Below are positions 60,370 to 64,000 of a stretch of DNA of 64,000 nt, piece by piece. The translations under genes were made by a program, and so were the position numbers. Within the stretch, counting starts at the first letter, position 1; each line of letters begins with the position of its first letter. Below the pieces are notes generated by a model that worked only from the letters and a program-made list of their open reading frames with translations, was not told the origin of the DNA and did not search any database. The stretch is from Phyto melanocephala (taxonomy: Eukaryota > Arthropoda > Insecta > Diptera > Rhinophoridae), in assembly GCA_941918925.1 (NCBI GenBank), contig OW799233.1, positions 30,572,421 through 30,636,420 of the forward strand, in the 5' to 3' direction.

Positions 60370-60809
60370 TCTACATAAATAAAAATCAAATGTCGTTCGT
60401 TGGTAAGCGCATCACTAAAGAACAGCTACACCGATTTCGCAAAGTTTTTTTTTAATGTTTGGTCATAACAAACTTGTAGTTTCACGGAAACAAAAATAAA
60501 ATATCTAAAAACTATTATACCTTCTTCTCATTTGCATTATTTCAGCCAACAAACGATACGATCGGGGCAATGAGAAAAACTTATTGTATGTCACATTACA
60601 TAAGTTGTTAGTTATAGAGTTTTTATAATTTTAATTATCAGATTTTAGAAAAGGGCGAGGCATTTCCTATATAAAGAATATATATTTAATGACATATCTA
60701 CAGAACTATAATTGTTATAGGTTTTAAATTCTGTGAAACATACTGCGATATTAGTTTTTTTTCGGGCATCTAATCGATAAAATTAGAAAAAAGACGTGAT
60801 GAATTCTCA
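60370..60809. other. Possible Helitron-like 5' fragment
   Basis: TCTACATAAATAAAAATCAA followed by ATGTCGTTCGTTGGTAAGCG resembles the 5' start of a common insect Helitron type (TCTATATAAATAAAAATGAA). No 3' end is recognised, so the boundary is unknown. Confidence 0.3.
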
Positions 60810-60960
60810 ACTGACTGTTTAGTGTGCTTTATGGGTTGATGAAATCATTGGACCGTTCTCATTTAAAAACGATGCTGGTAGGAACGTATTAGTCATAGAG
60901 CTTATAGAGCGTCAAAAAGTCATGATAAGTGGCTTTTTCCTTCAACAAAATGTCAATGAT
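60810..60960 (+). pseudogene. Mariner transposase scrap
   Basis: The + strand reads CALWVDEIIGPFSFKNDAGR. This is the block between the first and second catalytic aspartates of mariner transposases (WCALW...GPYFF.NDAG). Adjacent reading decays at once. Confidence 0.65.
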
Positions 60961-61899
60961 CAACCTATGCAATGAGTACTTGAAACAGGCTCTACGCCCT
61001 TTATTTGCTTACTTATGGGTAAGCAAAGTTCAAATTTGAGAAAAAATTAACTTTATAAAAAGTAAAATGAAACATTTTTTAAATTTTTTAATACTGTGTG
61101 TTTCTTTTAAAAGATTTTTACTATTAAAAATTACACTGTGCATGAAATTGACACTTTTTTTTCGTGACAAGCTAAGCAGCTAGCGTTTTAACATAATTTG
61201 GGTACGCTAAATCCAGTGGTGCCCTCGGTTTTTTAAGATTGGCTCTGGTTTTCGAGATATACCGTTATTTCGAAAATGGAGGAGGTTGCACCACATATGT
61301 TCGCGTAACTCAAAAACGCTTTAGCTTATTCCAAAAACTTAAAAAACCGAAATTCCGCAATAAAACTTTCTTTAAGAAAAGTAAAACTTCTTTCTAATAT
61401 CCTTAGTCGTTTTAGAAAAATAATTTTTTTTTTTGAAAAAAAAATTAATTTTTTTATCAAAATTTCGAAATTTTTGTTCTTTAAAAATTCATAAAAAATT
61501 AAAAAATGCAGCTAGGCTTCTAATTTTTTGCAAACATATAAAAAACAAAGCTGCTAACAAAACAAGTCATAAATGATTAAAATCTGTTAGCAACTTTTGA
61601 TTTTATTCACAAAAGTCGACAAATTTTAATTAATTTAAGAATTTCATAAAACGCAATATTTGTATGGGAGCCCCCCTAAGGGATGGTTATAAAGGGAAAG
61701 TATAATTTAAGAAAATGTTAAGAACAAAAAACAATGAAGGTCGGTCATACATTTTATCCCCCTAGGAGTGAATCCTAGGCCCTAGAAACAAATGTTGGGA
61801 ATGAAAAATAAAGTTGCGCTGGTCATACTTTTGGCCCATTTAGGGGTATCTCAGGCGCTGCAGGTGCAAAATTTAAGGCTAGGGTTCTACGCGTATAAA

Positions 61900-62668
61900 A
61901 AAATTTTAAATTAGTGACATGTAGCAAAACTGCTTTCAAGCTACTTTTGGAAGAATCAATGAATAAGCGCCAATCTCCAAGATTATATTCATTTTGCATT
62001 GTTAAAACCAATCCGCGGATGTCAGTACAATACGCAATAGAATTATTCTCAATAGATTTAAAAAAGTCAAAAAGATTTAAAAAAGAGAATGCTCTGTCTT
62101 TGAGATAATTTTAGACGCCGTACCATTATATCCAGACGATCTTGCGTGATTTCATTGTGACTGCATGGAACCGTGATGCATGACGGTTGATACATTGAAG
62201 TAGCTGGTCTATCCGCTTCAACAGAATGAATTATTGAGGAAATATGTTCTGTTGGTATATGGCTACCCGGAACAGTAATTTTATCAGAATGTGGCAGCGG
62301 AAATTGAGCATATGCTGTTTCAGTATAAGACATATAAATCATTTTTCTTCTGTTTATACCCGCTGTATAATTTATGCACGCATAACACTCATCTTCAACA
62401 TGAACTATGTGATCTCTCCAAATCATTGGAACACCAAATGGCATGGCATCTCCATTTTTCCCCCCTTATTTAAATGGTAAATGCAGTGTGTACACACTAT
62501 TGATGGTGTCCAACTCTTACCATATATAACCCTTAAAGAAAAATATGATTCATACAAGGTACTTGTTTCAGTAGTGATTTTACGGCGACTTGGTATATTT
62601 TTTATATTTCCCACACACATAACAAAAGTAATTAAACTTTTTACACGGCCCCATCTTAGATATTTCAA
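61900..62668 (-). pseudogene. Decayed cysteine-rich gene of an arthropod-wide family
   Basis: Minus strand, with at least two frame changes. A first CYVCGKY motif (about 62625) is followed by VCTHC (about 62495), then MPFGVPMIWRDHIVH and CYAC (62444-62370), an LPHSDKITVPGS segment, DRLDIMVRRLKLSQRQ and, in the left arm, GDWRLFIDSSKSSLKAVLLH. From memory, many arthropod genomes carry uncharacterised proteins with this order (CxxC pairs, PxxVPMxWRE, CYFC, DLNDLVRDLNLSKxxAELL, WRLFIDSSKxSLKAVLLHNGN). Function is unknown to me. The copy ends shortly after VLLH at a stop, where relatives continue, and is not functional. Confidence 0.65.
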
Positions 62669-62799
62669 TATACTTATGAGGAACTCTTATTTATACTGTA
62701 ATTGTTTTAATCAAAGTACTAGTCGCATGTTTTGTAAAAAACAAGCCAGGACGAATAATATTTCTACCGTTTCCAGGTGTAGATTTTATTGCCAATAAC

Positions 62800-63051
62800 T
62801 TGAAATCACAGGTAATTCAAAAATACTATGTTTTAATTTTTAATTCCAAGAACCATGCCAAATACCGTTGTACAATGCAAAATGAATGTAATCCTGGAGA
62901 TTGGCGCTTATTTATTGATTCTTCCAAAAGTAGCTTAAAAGCAGTTTTGCTACATGTCACTAATTTAAAATTTTTTTATACGCGTAGAACCCTAGCCTTA
63001 AATTTTGCACCTGCAGCGCCTGAGATACCCCTAAATGGGCCAAAAGTATGA
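62800..63051 (+). pseudogene. Inverted duplicate of the gene's conserved segment
   Basis: In the right arm the + strand again encodes GDWRLFIDSSKSSLKAVLLH preceded by CTMQNEC, identical over this core to the minus-strand reading in the left arm. It is part of the arm, not a separate gene. The upstream half of the gene is absent on this strand. Confidence 0.7.
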
Positions 63052-63725
63052 CCAGCGCAACTTTATTTTTCATTCCCAACATTTGTTTCTAAGGCCTAGG
63101 ATTCACTCCTAGGGGGATAAAATGTATGACCGACCTTCATTGTTTTTTGTTCTTAACATTTTCTTAAATTATACTTTCCCTTTATCACCATCCCTTAGGG
63201 GGGCTCCCATACAAATATTGCGTTTTATGAAATTCTTAAATTAATTAAAATTTGTCGACTTTTGTGAATAAAATCAAAAGTTGCTAACAGATTTTAATCA
63301 GTTATGGCTTGTTTTGTTAGCAGCTTTGTTTTTTATATGTTTGCAAAAAATTAGAAGCCTAGCTGCATTTTTTAATTTTTTATGAATTTTTAAAGAACAA
63401 AAATTTCGAAATTTTGATAAAAAAATTAATTTTTTTTTCAAAAAAAAAATTATTTTTCTAAAACGACTACGGATATTAGAAAGAAATTTTACTTTTCTTA
63501 TTTTATTGCAGAATTTCGGTTTTTTAAGTTTTTGGAATAAGCTAAAGCGTTTTTGAGTTACGCGAACATATGTGGTGCAACCTCCTCCATTTTCGATATA
63601 ACGGTATATCTCGAAAACCAGAGCCAATCTTAAAAAACCGAGAGCACCACTGGATTTAGCGTACCCGAATTATGTTAAAACGCTAGGTGTTTGGCTTGTC
63701 TGTTTTTTCAACTAGCACAGTGTTA

Positions 63726-64000
63726 TTTTAGAAACGATAAAAAAAAAATTTTTTTAATTTTTTTTTTTTGTAAAGTATTGCTCACACTTTGTAAAAGATG
63801 CTCTATGCAAAAAAACTAATAATTTCTAAATTATAATTATTTTCTAATTCCTTTCAAAGTTTACGAAGTTTTTAGCCATCCTTTTTTTATAAAATTTATT
63901 AAGGGGCTACCGTACTTCTTCAAAAGGCTCTCTAATTGCAATGAAAACGCAGGTGGCTTTTATATACATTTTGACATGCCATATTATTTTTAATCAAGAT
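63726..64000. other. AT-rich end of window
   Basis: Nothing recognised beyond A/T runs. Confidence 0.4.

Larger units (their letters stand above)
61134..63722. mobile_element. Fold-back element with 0.86-kb inverted arms
   Basis: Left arm about 61134-62002 and right arm about 62872-63722 are inverted copies with few mismatches and small indels; the spacer is about 870 bp. The outermost bases are CACTGTGC and GCACAGTG, each flanked by TTA (61131-61133 and 63723-63725). This fits a 3-bp duplication such as PIF/Harbinger or CACTA elements make; the class is not settled. The spacer and inner left arm contain a decayed cysteine-rich gene on the minus strand. Arms include long A/T homopolymers. 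Confidence 0.8.

Noticed and set aside
61134..61140. CACTGTG/CACAGTG ends recalling Transib and RAG heptamers
   Set aside because: Transib makes 5-bp duplications and usually has CAC(A/T)ATG ends. Here the flanks match over only three bases (TTA), so I do not assign it to Transib.

Overview
The window is AT-rich dipteran nuclear DNA with large introns and very dense transposon debris. Elements with TA- and GTCY-type microsatellite tracts (the dipteran mini-me/DINE type), Tc1/mariner, Helitron and P-like elements, together with an insect neuroligin, suggest a calyptrate fly such as a blowfly or house-fly relative. The species is inference. I see no CRISPR, rRNA or tRNA gene.

Only one clearly intact host gene is visible: the 3' part of a neuroligin on the + strand. 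Exons at 11750-11901, 15289-15404 and 18293-21330 join in frame. They encode the end of the cholinesterase-like ectodomain, a stalk, one transmembrane helix and a very long cytoplasmic tail. The upstream exons lie outside the window, so 1-11749 is probably intron. A short open segment at 23357-23478, preceded by AG and in a compatible phase, could be an alternative terminal exon.

From 23.5 kb to the end I see no intact host gene. The sequence is built of layered repeats. Two families of DINE/helentron-like elements (called I and II here) share subterminal inverted repeats and a 3' hairpin. Several family I copies carry the same nested, internally deleted mariner, and two carry a third-level palindromic MITE inside that mariner. 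A composite of about 3 kb, with two family I 5' ends and one 3' end, occurs at 6.0-8.85 kb and again, inverted, at 30.6-33.7 kb. There are also three Helitron copies with TC/CTAG ends, several mariner remnants, a non-LTR fragment (40.4-40.9 kb), a Ty3/gypsy integrase fragment (41.3-42.0 kb), a gag-like remnant (24.5-25.3 kb) and several MITEs.

Two elements stand out. At 49124-50525 is a 1.4 kb P-superfamily-like element with 27-bp terminal inverted repeats, a perfect 8-bp target duplication and a three-exon gene for a THAP-domain protein of about 200 residues whose start codon reads ATA. At 61134-63722 is a fold-back element with arms of about 0.86 kb. It carries a decayed cysteine-rich gene of a family seen widely in arthropod genomes, one conserved part of which is duplicated into both arms.
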